A stretch of 64,000 nucleotides of DNA from Arthrobacter sp. SLBN-83 (GCF_006715285.1 NZ_VFMX01000001.1:1984001-2048000); one strand, 5' to 3'. Positions 9,539-18,659 are shown, numbered from the stretch's first letter. Made by a program: numbers and translations. Notes: a model not told the origin generated them from the letters alone.

Positions 9539-9967
9539 ATGACTGACAACCCCGATTACTACAGCATCCTGGGGGTGGCCCGAGACGCCACCCGGCAGGA
9601 TATTTCGCACGCATACCGCGCCCTGATGCGCAGCCACCACCCGGACATGGACGGCGGCCATCCGGACGTTGGCCATGGGCACGGGGACGGCGGCCCGGCC
9701 CATGCGGCCGCCCAAGCGAAGGCGGACAAACCGGCGAAGAACCTGGACGCGACGAACGCGGACCCCGAGCAGGGGGACCAACTCCTGCGGATCATGCAGG
9801 CATTCAACGTGCTGCGCGATCCGGAACGGCGCGCGGCCTACGACCGGAAGCTGGCGGCAGCGGACCCCATCATCATCCCCGTCCGGAAGGTGCACAGCAG
9901 CGGGGCGCCATCCGGGCCTGCAATCCGCATCACTCCCGTGCGGTGGGAAAGCGGACCCTGGGCCTGA
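9539..9967 (+). CDS. J-domain (DnaJ-like) protein with an insertion after HPD
   Basis: A 142-aa cochaperone-like protein made almost only of a J domain: helix I (DYYSILGVARDAT), helix II, HPD at residues 34-36, then helix III (LLRIMQAFNVLRDPERRAAYDR, about 82-103). Between HPD and helix III there is an unusual Gly/His/Ala/Asp-rich insertion of about 35-40 residues, with a second HPD triplet at 41-43. The Gly/Phe, zinc-finger and C-terminal substrate domains of DnaJ are absent, so it probably recruits Hsp70 to a specialised task. It is 65 nt after Hsp20 and likely co-regulated. Confidence 0.85.
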   Translation: MTDNPDYYSILGVARDATRQDISHAYRALMRSHHPDMDGGHPDVGHGHGDGGPAHAAAQAKADKPAKNLDATNADPEQGDQLLRIMQAFNVLRDPERRAAYDRKLAAADPIIIPVRKVHSSGAPSGPAIRITPVRWESGPWA

Positions 9968-10046
9968 ACCGGCCTCGGACAGCAGCGCACACCCAAACAG
10001 GCCCACCATCTGAATACATACCCTTTCCAAGGAGGCGGAACACTGC

Positions 10047-10424
10047 ATGAGCGAGTGGCGGCGCTACGATTCACACCTGATTCCCGCGTTCCACGAACGT
10101 TTTGAGCAACGGTGGGGCGCCGGCACCGCGCCCTTCCTGGACCCCGAGGCGCATGAACAACCGCTGCCCCGGGCACAGTGGATCAACCCGGCTACCGGTG
10201 CCGCCTTGGCGGTGGTTCCGGTCTGGACCGCCGACGAGCGGCAGCAGCGTTCGTTCGGCGTGTTCTACCTGCCGCCGGGAGGGGATATCTGGGTCCTGCG
10301 GCCCGGCTACACCGGCTACCTGGAACCGTCCGACGGCGACTCGGAGCACCTGGTGACCCTCCGCAATGACGCCTTCCGCAAGGCAGTGGCGCACGCCAAG
10401 GAGTTCCTTTTCGGTTCGCAGTAG
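10047..10424 (+). CDS. Hypothetical protein, 125 aa
   Basis: I do not recognise a family. It is soluble, with no signal peptide or membrane segment. The middle (WINPATGAALAVVPVWTADERQQRSFGVFYLPPGG) is beta-rich and looks like a small fold of its own; the C terminus is helical. AAGGAGG lies 12 nt before the ATG, supporting translation. It follows the DnaJ-like gene by 79 nt on the same strand and may belong to the same stress module. Confidence 0.7.
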   Translation: MSEWRRYDSHLIPAFHERFEQRWGAGTAPFLDPEAHEQPLPRAQWINPATGAALAVVPVWTADERQQRSFGVFYLPPGGDIWVLRPGYTGYLEPSDGDSEHLVTLRNDAFRKAVAHAKEFLFGSQ

Positions 10425-10521
10425 CCGTGGTGCTGGGTGGAGGGTTGCTGCTCGTCAGCCGTCCTTCCCTATGAGATTCTGGGACGTACCCTGACCAATG
10501 CGACCAAAAAGGCTGGACCCA

Positions 10522-12084
10522 ATGCACATCACCGCCAAGGACCTTGCAGCACTCATCCCTCCGGGGTTCACCCTTGGCGTCGCAACCGCAGCATTCCAGA
10601 TCGAAGGCGCGCTGGATGAGGATGGACGCGGTCCGGCGGCCTGGGACAGGTTCGCAGCCAAGCCTGGTGCGATCGTTGAGAACCACAGCCCGGTTGTGGC
10701 GACGGACCACTACCACCGGATGCCCCAGGACGTGGCGCTCCTGAAGCAGCTGGGCGTGGACTCCTACCGGTTCTCCTTCTCCTGGCCGCGTATCCAGCCC
10801 GGCGGCACCGGCCCCGCCAACCGCGCCGGACTGGCTTTCTACGACCGTCTCCTGGACGAGCTCCTGGCCAGCGGAATCTCGCCCATGGCCACCATCTACC
10901 ACTGGGACACGCCCCTGGAACTGGAGGAGGCCGGCGGGTGGATGAACCGGGACACCGCCTACCGCTTGGGGGAGTACGCCGCCATTGTGGCCGAAGCATT
11001 CGGCGACAGGGTGGCCCGCTGGGTCACCATCAACGAACCTGCAACGGTGAGCGCCAACGGTTATGCGTTCGGGCTGCACTCGCCGGGCAAGGAGTTGGCC
11101 CTGGGCGCCTTTCCCACCGTCCACCACCAACTGCTGGGCCATGGGCTGGCCGTCCAGGCCCTGCGCGCCGCGAAGGTACCGGGCGAGATCGGGATGACCA
11201 ACGTGTACTCACCCATGGTGCCGAACTCGATCAACCCGCTGGACAAAATCAGCGCCGGAATCATGGACCTGGGCCAAAACCGGCTCTACGCTGACCCGGT
11301 CCTCACAGGTAAGTATCCGGACCTCATCCGTGCCGCGAAGTTCTTCAGTTCGTTCGAGCATCCCGAAGAGGACATGGAGATCATTTCCCAGCCCCTGGAC
11401 TTCTACGGGCTGAACTACTACATGCCCACCAAGGTGGCGGCGGGGCCCGGCGGCGGTACCGTGCCATCAAGCATGGCGGAGGCCATGGGCAGCGACCTCA
11501 GCGCAACGGGCAGCGGGGCAACGCCGTTCCACGTCGAGACCTGGCCGGAAGCGGACATCACCGCCTATGGCTGGCCGGTCAAGCCGGAGTACATGGCGGT
11601 GGCGCTGAAGGAGATGGCGGAGCGGTACCCCAACCTGCCGCCCGTGATCATTACCGAGGGCGGTGCGAGCTTCGAGGACATCATCGTCCGGGACAAGTCC
11701 ACCAACACCCGCTTCATTCCGGACGAGCGCCGGCTCAAGTACCTGTCCGACCACCTGGAAACCGCGCTGCGCGCCACGGCGCCAGGCGGTGTGGCGGAGT
11801 CCATGGACCTCCGCGGCTATTACGTATGGTCCTTCCTGGACAACTTTGAATGGTCCGCCGGCTACAAGCAGCCCTTCGGCCTCCTGCACGTGGACTTCGA
11901 AACGCTGCAGCGCACGCCCAAGGCGTCCTACTTCTGGTTCCAGGAGCTCATCGAGGAACGCGACCTTGCCGCGGCGGCGCAGCTGGCCATCGCCCAGGCA
12001 GTGGTCCCGGATGTTCTGGTCGGGGAAGGTGTGGAGGGCACAGAAGCGCCCGACGACGGCGCGGCATTGGGTGCCAGCGCGTAG
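10522..12084 (+). CDS. Family 1 glycoside hydrolase (beta-glucosidase)
   Basis: A 520-aa (beta/alpha)8 retaining beta-glycosidase, cytoplasmic (no signal peptide), likely hydrolysing imported cellobiose or other beta-glucosides. Visible markers are the N-terminal GVATAAFQIEGA, the acid/base Glu in TINEP (about nt 11029-11043) and the nucleophile Glu in ITEGGAS (about nt 11647-11667), where most family members have TENG. The C-terminal GYYVWSFLDNFEWSAGY is typical. I chose ATG 10522 because AAAAAGG lies 9 nt upstream; ATG 10498 adds eight residues. The last ~40 residues extend past the usual GH1 end. Confidence 0.92.
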   Translation: MHITAKDLAALIPPGFTLGVATAAFQIEGALDEDGRGPAAWDRFAAKPGAIVENHSPVVATDHYHRMPQDVALLKQLGVDSYRFSFSWPRIQPGGTGPANRAGLAFYDRLLDELLASGISPMATIYHWDTPLELEEAGGWMNRDTAYRLGEYAAIVAEAFGDRVARWVTINEPATVSANGYAFGLHSPGKELALGAFPTVHHQLLGHGLAVQALRAAKVPGEIGMTNVYSPMVPNSINPLDKISAGIMDLGQNRLYADPVLTGKYPDLIRAAKFFSSFEHPEEDMEIISQPLDFYGLNYYMPTKVAAGPGGGTVPSSMAEAMGSDLSATGSGATPFHVETWPEADITAYGWPVKPEYMAVALKEMAERYPNLPPVIITEGGASFEDIIVRDKSTNTRFIPDERRLKYLSDHLETALRATAPGGVAESMDLRGYYVWSFLDNFEWSAGYKQPFGLLHVDFETLQRTPKASYFWFQELIEERDLAAAAQLAIAQAVVPDVLVGEGVEGTEAPDDGAALGASA

Positions 12085-12142
12085 GACCGGAGGTGCAGGC
12101 GCCGGCCGTGGCGGCACAGTGCCGCATCGGGGCGACGCCGGA

Positions 12143-13255
12143 TCAGCCCCGGAGCAGGTCCAGCATGGCGAGCTGCCTTGCGATGCCGGCGCCGTCGGGG
12201 GAATAGATCCACGGCACCCTTGAGGTGGTGTGGTCCCCGTCTTCGGAGTGTCCGCCGGCGAATACCGATTCGCTGACAGACAGTTGCCGGATGGCGATCG
12301 CCGCAACCTTATCCGGGTTCTCAGCCGCGAAGGCGGAGTAGATGGCTTCGTCGTGCTGGCCGTTGTCGCCGATCAGGAGCCACCGCATGTCCGGAAACTC
12401 CTGCGCCAGCCGCTCCAGGTTCCGGTGCTTGTGGTCCTGGCCGCTGCGGAACCAGCGGTCCTGGGTGAGCCCCCAGTCCGTCAGCAGCAGCGCACCCTTG
12501 GGGTACATGTTGCGGGTCAGGAACCGTGCCAGCGTAGGGGCGGCGTTCCAGGGCCCGGTGGAGAGGTAGATGACCGGTGCTTCGGGGTGCTCGATGGTCA
12601 GCCGGTCCAGCAGGACGGCCATGCCCGGGGTGGCCATGCGGGCGCGTTCACTGAGTACGAACGTATTCCATAGTGCCAGGAAGGGCCGGGGCAGGGCGGT
12701 GACCATCACGGTGTCGTCGATGTCGGAGACGATGCCGAATTCCACGCCGGGAGCGATTACCTGGATCAGCGCCTCTGCCGGCTCGGTTCCCTCCGCCCGC
12801 AGCACCGCGGTGTGCCAGCCGGGGGAGAGCTGGACATCCACCTCGGTGTCGATCAGCCCGCCCCGGTCCGCCGTGACGTGGGTGACCACGTCCCCGATAG
12901 TGATTTCGACGTCGCTGTACTGCAGCGGCACGCCGGTGAAGGCGCGCCAGCCGCGGATGTTCTGGTTGCCGTTCTTCGCTTCGTGTTCCGCCTTGCTGCC
13001 CGGCAGCGGTTTCTGCGTCAGCAGCACCCGACCCAGCACCCGCACCCGGGTGGTGGAACCGTAACCCTGGTAGGCGATGGTCTGCGGCACGAACTTCCAC
13101 CGCTTGGCGAGCTGGATCCTGACGTCATTGACAGCGTCGGACAGTCGGTGGGCCAGCCGGAAGAACTGGCTTCCGGAAAGCGCAACGCGGCCCTTGGTGT
13201 TGTCCCTGGGCGGGTGTGCCGTGTCATGGGCGGGGTTCTGGGGAGCCGTGTCCAT
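12143..13255 (-). CDS. App1-like phosphatase domain protein (DUF2183)
   Basis: A 370-aa cytoplasmic protein. The C-terminal half is the App1/DUF2183 catalytic domain, a HAD-like phosphatase with DIDDTV (Asp nucleophile), the LSTGPWN motif and the GDNGQHDEAIY motif. Yeast App1 is a phosphatidate phosphatase, but bacterial substrates are unknown. The N-terminal half, RVLGRVLLTQ to DVEITIG, is a beta-rich region common to bacterial homologues. The start is uncertain: ATG 13288 overlaps the stop of the upstream DUF72 gene (TGATG), while ATG 13255 is preceded by GAGTGG. Either way the two genes form a tight pair. Confidence 0.83.
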   Translation of the reverse strand: MDTAPQNPAHDTAHPPRDNTKGRVALSGSQFFRLAHRLSDAVNDVRIQLAKRWKFVPQTIAYQGYGSTTRVRVLGRVLLTQKPLPGSKAEHEAKNGNQNIRGWRAFTGVPLQYSDVEITIGDVVTHVTADRGGLIDTEVDVQLSPGWHTAVLRAEGTEPAEALIQVIAPGVEFGIVSDIDDTVMVTALPRPFLALWNTFVLSERARMATPGMAVLLDRLTIEHPEAPVIYLSTGPWNAAPTLARFLTRNMYPKGALLLTDWGLTQDRWFRSGQDHKHRNLERLAQEFPDMRWLLIGDNGQHDEAIYSAFAAENPDKVAAIAIRQLSVSESVFAGGHSEDGDHTTSRVPWIYSPDGAGIARQLAMLDLLRG

Positions 13256-13287
13256 GGCACCACTCTGCCACAGCGCGGCAACCGCCA

Positions 13288-14019
13288 TCAGCCGTTGCCC
13301 AGGATCCCGCGCAGGGTCTGGGCGTTCCGCACCGCGTTCCCGCCGCCGTCGTTGTTGAAGTACGCGTAGACGTCGATGCCCGCGCTGTCCCACTCCCGGA
13401 TCCGGTCCGCCCACCACTCCATGTCCGCGTCCGAGTAGGAGCCGCCATACAGGTGCTCCTGGTCCGGGCCGTGAAGCCGGACGTAGGTGAACGGCGCGGT
13501 GGTGCGCAGGATGCAGGGCAGGTTGGCGCCGCTCATGATGCAGTACGCCGCCTGGTGGCGCTCAAGCAGCTCAAATACCTCCGGGCAGTCCCAGGTGGGG
13601 TGCCGGAATTCGACGGCAACCCTGATCCAGGACGGCAGCACGCCCAGGAAATAGTCCAGCCTGGCATCGTCCCGCTCCAGCTGGGGCGGGAGCTGGACCA
13701 GGAGTACGGCACGTTTGTCCCCGAGTTCATGCCAGCACCTGGCGATGCGCTCCACCCACACTTCAGGCGAGTACAGCTTGCGGGCGTGGGTCAGCCCGCG
13801 GGGGGCCTTGACGGACATGCTGAAACCGGGCGGCAGGCGCCTGTTCCAGCCCGCGAAAGTGGTGTCCCGCGGCCACCGGTAAAAGCTGGCATTCAGTTCA
13901 ACCGTGCTGAAGCTGGAGACGTAGCACTGGAGCCGGTCCCGGACGGGCAGCCCGGGCGGGTACAGCACGTTCTCCCAGTGGTCGTAACTCCAGCCGGAGG
14001 TGCCAATGTGGATTGCCAT
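13288..14019 (-). CDS. DUF72 family protein
   Basis: A 243-aa TIM-barrel-like protein of the DUF72 (YecE) family. Diagnostic segments are the N-terminal IGTSGWSYDHW, VELNASFYRWP, FSMSVKAPRGLTH, VEFRHPTW and the C-terminal AYFNNDGGGNAVRNA. Biochemical function is unknown for the family. The start at 14019 is supported by TGAGG 6 nt upstream. It is divergent from the GH15 gene and coupled to the App1-like gene downstream. Confidence 0.87.
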   Translation of the reverse strand: MAIHIGTSGWSYDHWENVLYPPGLPVRDRLQCYVSSFSTVELNASFYRWPRDTTFAGWNRRLPPGFSMSVKAPRGLTHARKLYSPEVWVERIARCWHELGDKRAVLLVQLPPQLERDDARLDYFLGVLPSWIRVAVEFRHPTWDCPEVFELLERHQAAYCIMSGANLPCILRTTAPFTYVRLHGPDQEHLYGGSYSDADMEWWADRIREWDSAGIDVYAYFNNDGGGNAVRNAQTLRGILGNG

Positions 14020-14083
14020 TTGCCTCAGGCTACACCCGGACATTTCCCCTTCCGTTCGGGGCTCCGTATGGCAGGGTAATGTC

Positions 14084-15892
14084 ATGGTGCGAATTGAGGA
14101 TTATGCGGTGGTTGGCGACCTTCACACCGGGGCCCTGGTCAGCAAGGAAGGCTCGATCGACTGGCTTTGCCTGCCCCGGTTCGATTCGCCCGCGTGCTTC
14201 AACGCCCTGCTGGACACCCCCGACGCCGGCCGCTGGCTGCTGGCACCCGCGGGCGGGGGTGCCTGCACGCGGCGCAGCTACCGGGACGGCAGCCTGGTCC
14301 TGGACACCGAGTGGGACACCCCGGAAGGCACCGTCCGCGTCACCGACTTCATGCCGCCCCGCGATTCCGTGGCCGACATCGTCAGGATCGTGGAAGGCGT
14401 CAGCGGCAGCGTCAGGATGCATGGCGAGCTGATCATGCGGTTTGACTACGGGCACATCATTCCCTGGGTCCGCAAGGACAAGCGCGGGCTGCATGCCATC
14501 GCGGGTCCGGACGCCGTCTACCTGGTGACCCCTGCACCCCTGCATGGTGAAAACATGCACACCGTCAGTGACTTCACCGTGAACGCCGGCGACAAGGTCC
14601 CCTTCGTGCTGACCTGGGCGCCCAGCCATGTGGGGCGGCCGGTCACCGTGGATGCTGAGGACGTCCTGGACAGCACCTTCGAATTTTGGCGGGGGTGGTC
14701 CTCGCAATGCACTGTGGAGGGGAGGTACCAGGATGCGGTGGTGCGCTCCCTGATAACGCTCAAGGCGCTGACCTACGCTCCCACCGGTGGCATCGTGGCC
14801 GCCGTCACCACCTCCCTTCCCGAGCAGCCAGGCGGCCAGCGCAACTGGGACTACCGCTACTGCTGGCTGCGGGATGCTGCCATGACGCTGCAGGCGCTGC
14901 TGGCCGCGGGGTATACCGCCGAGGCCTCTGCCTGGCGGGACTGGCTGCTTCGCGCAGTTGCCGGCGACCCTGCCGACCTGCAGATCATGTACGGGATCCA
15001 CGGTGAGCGGCGGCTGCCGGAAATGGAGCTGCCCTGGCTGAAGGGGTACGAGAACTCGGCCCCTGTGCGGATTGGAAATGCGGCGGCCGAACAGTTCCAG
15101 CTGGACGTGTGGGGCGAGGTGCTGGACTGCCTGGCGCTGACGCGGAACTCCCTGCTGAAGCACACTGACGAGGCCTGGGATGTGCAGATCGCGCTGATGG
15201 AACACCTGGAAACCATCTGGGACCAGCCGGACAATGGGCTCTGGGAGATGCGCGGCCCGCGCCGGCACTTTACCCATTCCAAGGTCATGGCCTGGGTGGC
15301 GGCAGACCGGATGGTCAAAGGAGTCCGCGAGTCCGGCCTGCCGGGGCCGGTGGAGCGCTGGGAGGCGCTGCGGGACCAGATCCGCGCGGACATCATGGCC
15401 AACGGATTTGATGCAGAGCGCAATACGTTTGTCCAGTCCTATGGCCGGCCGGAGCTGGATGCCAGCCTGCTGCTGATTCCCAGGGTGGGCTTCCTGCCCA
15501 ACGACGATCCCAAGGTCATCGGCACCATCGAGGCCATCCAACGGGAGCTGACCCAGGACGGTTTCGTGCTGCGGTACAAGCCGGAAGAGAGCGACGACGG
15601 CCTGCCGGGCGACGAGGGCGTCTTCCTGGCCTGCTCGTTCTGGATGGTGGAGGCGTTGCTGGGCGCCGGTCGCCATGAGGAATCGCGTGAACTCTTCGAA
15701 CGGCTGCTGGAGTTGCGCAACGATGTGGGGCTGCTGAGTGAGGAATGGGGAGTCAAGTCAGGCCGCCAACTGGGCAACACGCCGCAGGCATTCAGCCACT
15801 TCGCCCTTGTGACTAGCGCTCTTGAGCTCCATCAGGATACGGTTCGGCGCAGTGACACCCCCCTTCCGTCCGCAAGGGCGGATTCGCGCTGA
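14084..15892 (+). CDS. GH15 family trehalase/glucoamylase
   Basis: A 602-aa inverting alpha-glycosidase. The N-terminal ~230 residues are the beta-sandwich seen in bacterial GH15 (IEDYAVVGDLHTGALVSKEGSIDWLCLP); the rest is the (alpha/alpha)6 barrel with NWDYRYCWLRDAAMTL, YGIHGERRLPE and EEWGVKSGRQLGNTPQAFSH. Actinobacterial proteins of this build include a characterised mycobacterial trehalase, so trehalose is the best guess; glucoamylase or isomaltase action is the alternative. There is no signal peptide. GGCAGGG lies about 6 nt before the ATG at 14084. Confidence 0.88.
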   Translation: MVRIEDYAVVGDLHTGALVSKEGSIDWLCLPRFDSPACFNALLDTPDAGRWLLAPAGGGACTRRSYRDGSLVLDTEWDTPEGTVRVTDFMPPRDSVADIVRIVEGVSGSVRMHGELIMRFDYGHIIPWVRKDKRGLHAIAGPDAVYLVTPAPLHGENMHTVSDFTVNAGDKVPFVLTWAPSHVGRPVTVDAEDVLDSTFEFWRGWSSQCTVEGRYQDAVVRSLITLKALTYAPTGGIVAAVTTSLPEQPGGQRNWDYRYCWLRDAAMTLQALLAAGYTAEASAWRDWLLRAVAGDPADLQIMYGIHGERRLPEMELPWLKGYENSAPVRIGNAAAEQFQLDVWGEVLDCLALTRNSLLKHTDEAWDVQIALMEHLETIWDQPDNGLWEMRGPRRHFTHSKVMAWVAADRMVKGVRESGLPGPVERWEALRDQIRADIMANGFDAERNTFVQSYGRPELDASLLLIPRVGFLPNDDPKVIGTIEAIQRELTQDGFVLRYKPEESDDGLPGDEGVFLACSFWMVEALLGAGRHEESRELFERLLELRNDVGLLSEEWGVKSGRQLGNTPQAFSHFALVTSALELHQDTVRRSDTPLPSARADSR

Positions 15893-15934
15893 GGCGGCGC
15901 GGACCGGGGCTGAACTTCTCCTTCGCAGGATAGA

Positions 15935-15946
15935 TAAGTATACTTA
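15935..15946. promoter_or_regulatory. Palindrome TAAGTATACTTA upstream of the YegP-like gene
   Basis: A perfect 12-bp palindrome extended on the right to CTTACTAAC, in the otherwise unremarkable 113-nt gap 15893-16005. A related sequence occurs at 17361-17376, upstream of the zinc alcohol dehydrogenase. Confidence 0.4.
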
Positions 15947-16005
15947 CTAACACTTCATGGAGTGCTCCCAAGCACAGCGCCGTGATTGATGGAGGAGTGA
16001 TAGCT

Positions 16006-16296
16006 ATGGCCGGATTTTTTGAGCTCGTTGATGCCCCTGACGGTGGTTACCGCATCAGGATGATGGATGGAAGCGGGAACCTGATGGCCATCTCGGTCAC
16101 CTTCCCGACCAAGAGGGCAGCGGTGGCAGGCGTCGCCATGGCCCGGGAAATCGCAGGCACGGGCCTCATCCGGGACAAGAGCCTGGACGGTGCCGGGTCC
16201 GTTATTCGTGAGCGCGTGCGGCCCGTCAGTTCCCCCAAGGAGGAGGCGGCCAGGCGGAAAAAGGCGCCTGACGTGCGACGGGCAGCGGTGGGCTGA
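16006..16296 (+). CDS. YegP/DUF1508-like small protein
   Basis: A 96-residue protein starting FFELVDAPDGGYRIRMMDGSGNLMAIS, which matches the DUF1508/YegP-type beta-alpha fold that occurs in many stress-linked bacterial proteins. The C-terminal third is basic (RKKAPDVRR). A perfect GGAGGAG sits 8 nt before ATG 16006, deciding against the earlier in-frame ATG at 15982. The stop codon overlaps the start of the HAD gene by one base (TGATG), so the two are coupled. The function is unknown. Confidence 0.75.
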   Translation: MAGFFELVDAPDGGYRIRMMDGSGNLMAISVTFPTKRAAVAGVAMAREIAGTGLIRDKSLDGAGSVIRERVRPVSSPKEEAARRKKAPDVRRAAVG

Positions 16297-17009
16297 TGAC
16301 CGAGTCCATGACACCCCCTGGCGACGTCCGCCGGGGGGTCCTCTTTGACGTTGACGGCACCCTGATCGACTCGTCCTACATCCACACCATTTCCTGGTGG
16401 GGCGCCTTCCGCCAATACGGGCACGACGTGCCCATGGCGGCCATCCACCAGCTCGTCGGCATGGGCGGGGCCCGGTTGGTGGACAACCTGCTGCCACCCG
16501 ACCGCGACCGTGACGAGGATGAGGACATCATGACCAGCCACGGGGCGCTGTACGCCTCGCACTGGCCCTCGCTCCGCCCCCTGGACGGGGCCAAGGAACT
16601 GCTGGGCCAGTGCCACGCCGGCGGGCTGGCCGTTGCGCTGGCCTCCTCGGCCCGGCAGCGGGACCTGCAGGTCATGCGGTCCGTCCTGGACGCGGACGCC
16701 TTCATTGACGTGGCCACCAGCGCCAACGATGCGAAGGAAAGCAAGCCGGCGCCGGACATCCTCGAGGCCGCCCTCGAATCGGCCGGCGTGGATGCGGCGC
16801 ATGCAGTCTATGTCGGCGACGCAGTGTGGGACATGAAGGCGGCCGGAGCCCTGGGTATTCCGGCCATTGGGGTCACCTGCGGGGGCATCCAGGCCGCGCA
16901 ACTGCGTGAGGCCGGCGCCGTCGAGGTTTATGAAGGTCCGCGGGATCTGTTGGAAAATCTCGGCTCCAGTGCCATTGGCCGGCTGCTTGCGCTGCAGCCG
17001 AATCCTTAG
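16296..17009 (+). CDS. HAD superfamily hydrolase (beta-phosphoglucomutase/phosphatase type)
   Basis: A 237-aa HAD phosphatase with a C1 cap. Motif I is LFDVDGTLIDS (Asp nucleophile and Asp+2), motif II is ASSARQ, motif III is the Lys in AKESKPAPD and motif IV is YVGDAVWDMKAA. It is closest in style to Gph/beta-PGM-like phosphatases acting on small sugar phosphates; the substrate is unknown. It is translationally coupled to the YegP-like gene. Confidence 0.88.
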   Translation: MTESMTPPGDVRRGVLFDVDGTLIDSSYIHTISWWGAFRQYGHDVPMAAIHQLVGMGGARLVDNLLPPDRDRDEDEDIMTSHGALYASHWPSLRPLDGAKELLGQCHAGGLAVALASSARQRDLQVMRSVLDADAFIDVATSANDAKESKPAPDILEAALESAGVDAAHAVYVGDAVWDMKAAGALGIPAIGVTCGGIQAAQLREAGAVEVYEGPRDLLENLGSSAIGRLLALQPNP

Positions 17010-17028
17010 TCCGCAGCGGCTGGCCGGT

Positions 17029-17277
17029 TCACAGCGGCTGGCCGCCCGGTACTGAATCTTCGTTGCCGGCAATGGCGGGTTTTGGCCACGACACGACCAC
17101 CTTGACGGAGCCGTCGTCGTTCCGCTCAATATCCGTGGCCACCTCGGCCGCGGGGGCGCCCATCTCCTCCACCCGCCTCCGGTACGTATCGACCAGTTCC
17201 ACCAGGCTGTCCTCCGTCCATTCGCCCGGACGCATGCGGGTGGAGATCTCTACCGGTTCCGGCTGGTACAGCGACAT
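17029..17277 (-). CDS. Hypothetical protein, 82 aa
   Basis: Small acidic soluble protein without a recognised domain. An N-terminal MSLYQPEPVEISTR leads into a helix (VELVDTYRRRVEEM) and a two-strand segment (ERNDDGSVKVVVSWPKP). AAAGAGGAA lies about 5 nt before the ATG. It is convergent with the HAD gene and divergent from the alcohol dehydrogenase. Confidence 0.65.
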   Translation of the reverse strand: MSLYQPEPVEISTRMRPGEWTEDSLVELVDTYRRRVEEMGAPAAEVATDIERNDDGSVKVVVSWPKPAIAGNEDSVPGGQPL

Positions 17278-17360
17278 GGCGTTCCTCTTTCGGGTGCTCT
17301 TTCTTGGTGTTCCGGGACTCTTCCTACGCTAGAAGCAGTAGGCGGCTGCCACAAGCTTTT

Positions 17361-17376
17361 AGTCAGCATGCTTACT
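17361..17376. promoter_or_regulatory. Palindrome AGTCAGCATGCTTACT in the alcohol dehydrogenase promoter region
   Basis: A 16-bp palindrome with a single mismatched pair, followed by a T-run, in the 200-nt divergent gap 17278-17477. Its right half (CTTACT) and core resemble the palindrome at 15935. It is a candidate operator shared by two promoters. Confidence 0.4.
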
Positions 17377-17477
17377 TTTTTCCTTCAAAACCGATACCGT
17401 CGAAGAAAGGGTGCCCGCGGGTGCCCTGCCCCGCCCCAGGGAGACCCCCACGGGCAAAGCAGAGCGAAAGGGAGACT

Positions 17478-18659
17478 GTGAAAGCACTGACGTGGCAAGG
17501 AAAGCGGTCGGTAAGCGTAGAAGAAGTACCCGATCCCGTCATCCAGGAACCGACGGATGCGATCGTACGGATCACCTCCACCGCCATCTGCGGATCTGAC
17601 CTGCACCTCTACGAGGTCCTGGGCCCGTACATGCACAAGGGCGACGTCATTGGCCACGAGCCAATGGGGATCGTGGAAGAAGTAGGCAGCGGCGTCACCA
17701 ATCTCCGCAAGGGCGACCGCGTGGTGATTCCGTTCAACATCTCCTGCGGCTCCTGCTACATGTGCAAGATGGGACTGCAGTCCCAGTGCGAAACCACCCA
17801 GGTCAAGGAAAAGGGCTCCGGCGCCGCCCTCTTTGGCTACTCCGAGCTGTACGGTTCCGTTCCCGGCGGCCAGGCCGAGTACCTGCGGGTACCGCACGCC
17901 GACTACGGGCCGGTCAAGGTGGGCAACGAACTGCCGGATGACCGGTACCTGTTCCTCTCCGACATCCTGCCCACCGCCTGGCAGGCCGTGGAATACGCGG
18001 ACGTCCCGGCGGGCGGCACGCTGGCAGTGTTCGGCCTCGGTCCGGTAGGCCAGTTTGCCGGCCGCATCGGCGTCCACCGCGGGTTCCGCGTCATCGGCAT
18101 CGACCCCGTCCCGGAGCGCCGGGAGATGGCTGCCCGGCACGGCGTGGAAACGCTGGACCTGAGCAAGACCATCGGCGACGAACTCCGGGAAATGACCGGC
18201 GGCCGCGGCCCGGATGCGGTGGTTGACGCCGTCGGAATGGAAGCCCACGGCTCCCCGGTGGCCGGCTTCGCCCACCAGGCGCTGGGACTCCTGCCGGACA
18301 AGCTTGCGCAGAAGGCCATGGAGACCGGCGGCGTGGACCGCCTGGCAGCGCTGCACGCTTCGGTTGACGCAGTGCGCCGGGGCGGCACCCTGTCCCTCAG
18401 CGGTGTGTACGGCGGCACGGCCAGCCCCATGCCGCTGCTCACCATGTTCGACAAGCAGTTGCAGGTGCGCATGGGCCAGTGCAACGTGCGGAACTGGACT
18501 GACGCCATCCTTCCCCTCGTGGAGGACGACGCCGATCCGCTGGGTGTGATGGACCTGGTCACCCACCGTTCGGGCCTGGACGGTGCGCCCGCCCTGTACG
18601 AGAAGTTCCAGAAGAAGGAAGACGGCTGCATCAAAGTGGTCCTCAACCCGGGCGCCTAA
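17478..18659 (+). CDS. Zinc-dependent alcohol dehydrogenase (formaldehyde-dehydrogenase-like MDR)
   Basis: A 393-aa medium-chain dehydrogenase. The catalytic zinc site is C in ICGSDLH plus the GHEPMG His-Glu; the structural zinc lobe is CGSCYMCKMGLQSQC; the Rossmann glycine motif is GLGPVGQFAG. Length and the insert after the structural zinc resemble glutathione-independent formaldehyde dehydrogenases and similar Zn-ADHs of actinobacteria. The substrate is unproven. I chose GTG 17478 because GGGAG is just upstream and the family starts with VKALTWQG. It ends at a convergent terminator. Confidence 0.9.
   Translation: MKALTWQGKRSVSVEEVPDPVIQEPTDAIVRITSTAICGSDLHLYEVLGPYMHKGDVIGHEPMGIVEEVGSGVTNLRKGDRVVIPFNISCGSCYMCKMGLQSQCETTQVKEKGSGAALFGYSELYGSVPGGQAEYLRVPHADYGPVKVGNELPDDRYLFLSDILPTAWQAVEYADVPAGGTLAVFGLGPVGQFAGRIGVHRGFRVIGIDPVPERREMAARHGVETLDLSKTIGDELREMTGGRGPDAVVDAVGMEAHGSPVAGFAHQALGLLPDKLAQKAMETGGVDRLAALHASVDAVRRGGTLSLSGVYGGTASPMPLLTMFDKQLQVRMGQCNVRNWTDAILPLVEDDADPLGVMDLVTHRSGLDGAPALYEKFQKKEDGCIKVVLNPGA

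Noticed and set aside
14030..15676. 548-codon open frame antisense to the GH15 gene
   Set aside because: GC-rich shadow frame; the plus-strand protein has clear family motifs and the antisense product resembles nothing.
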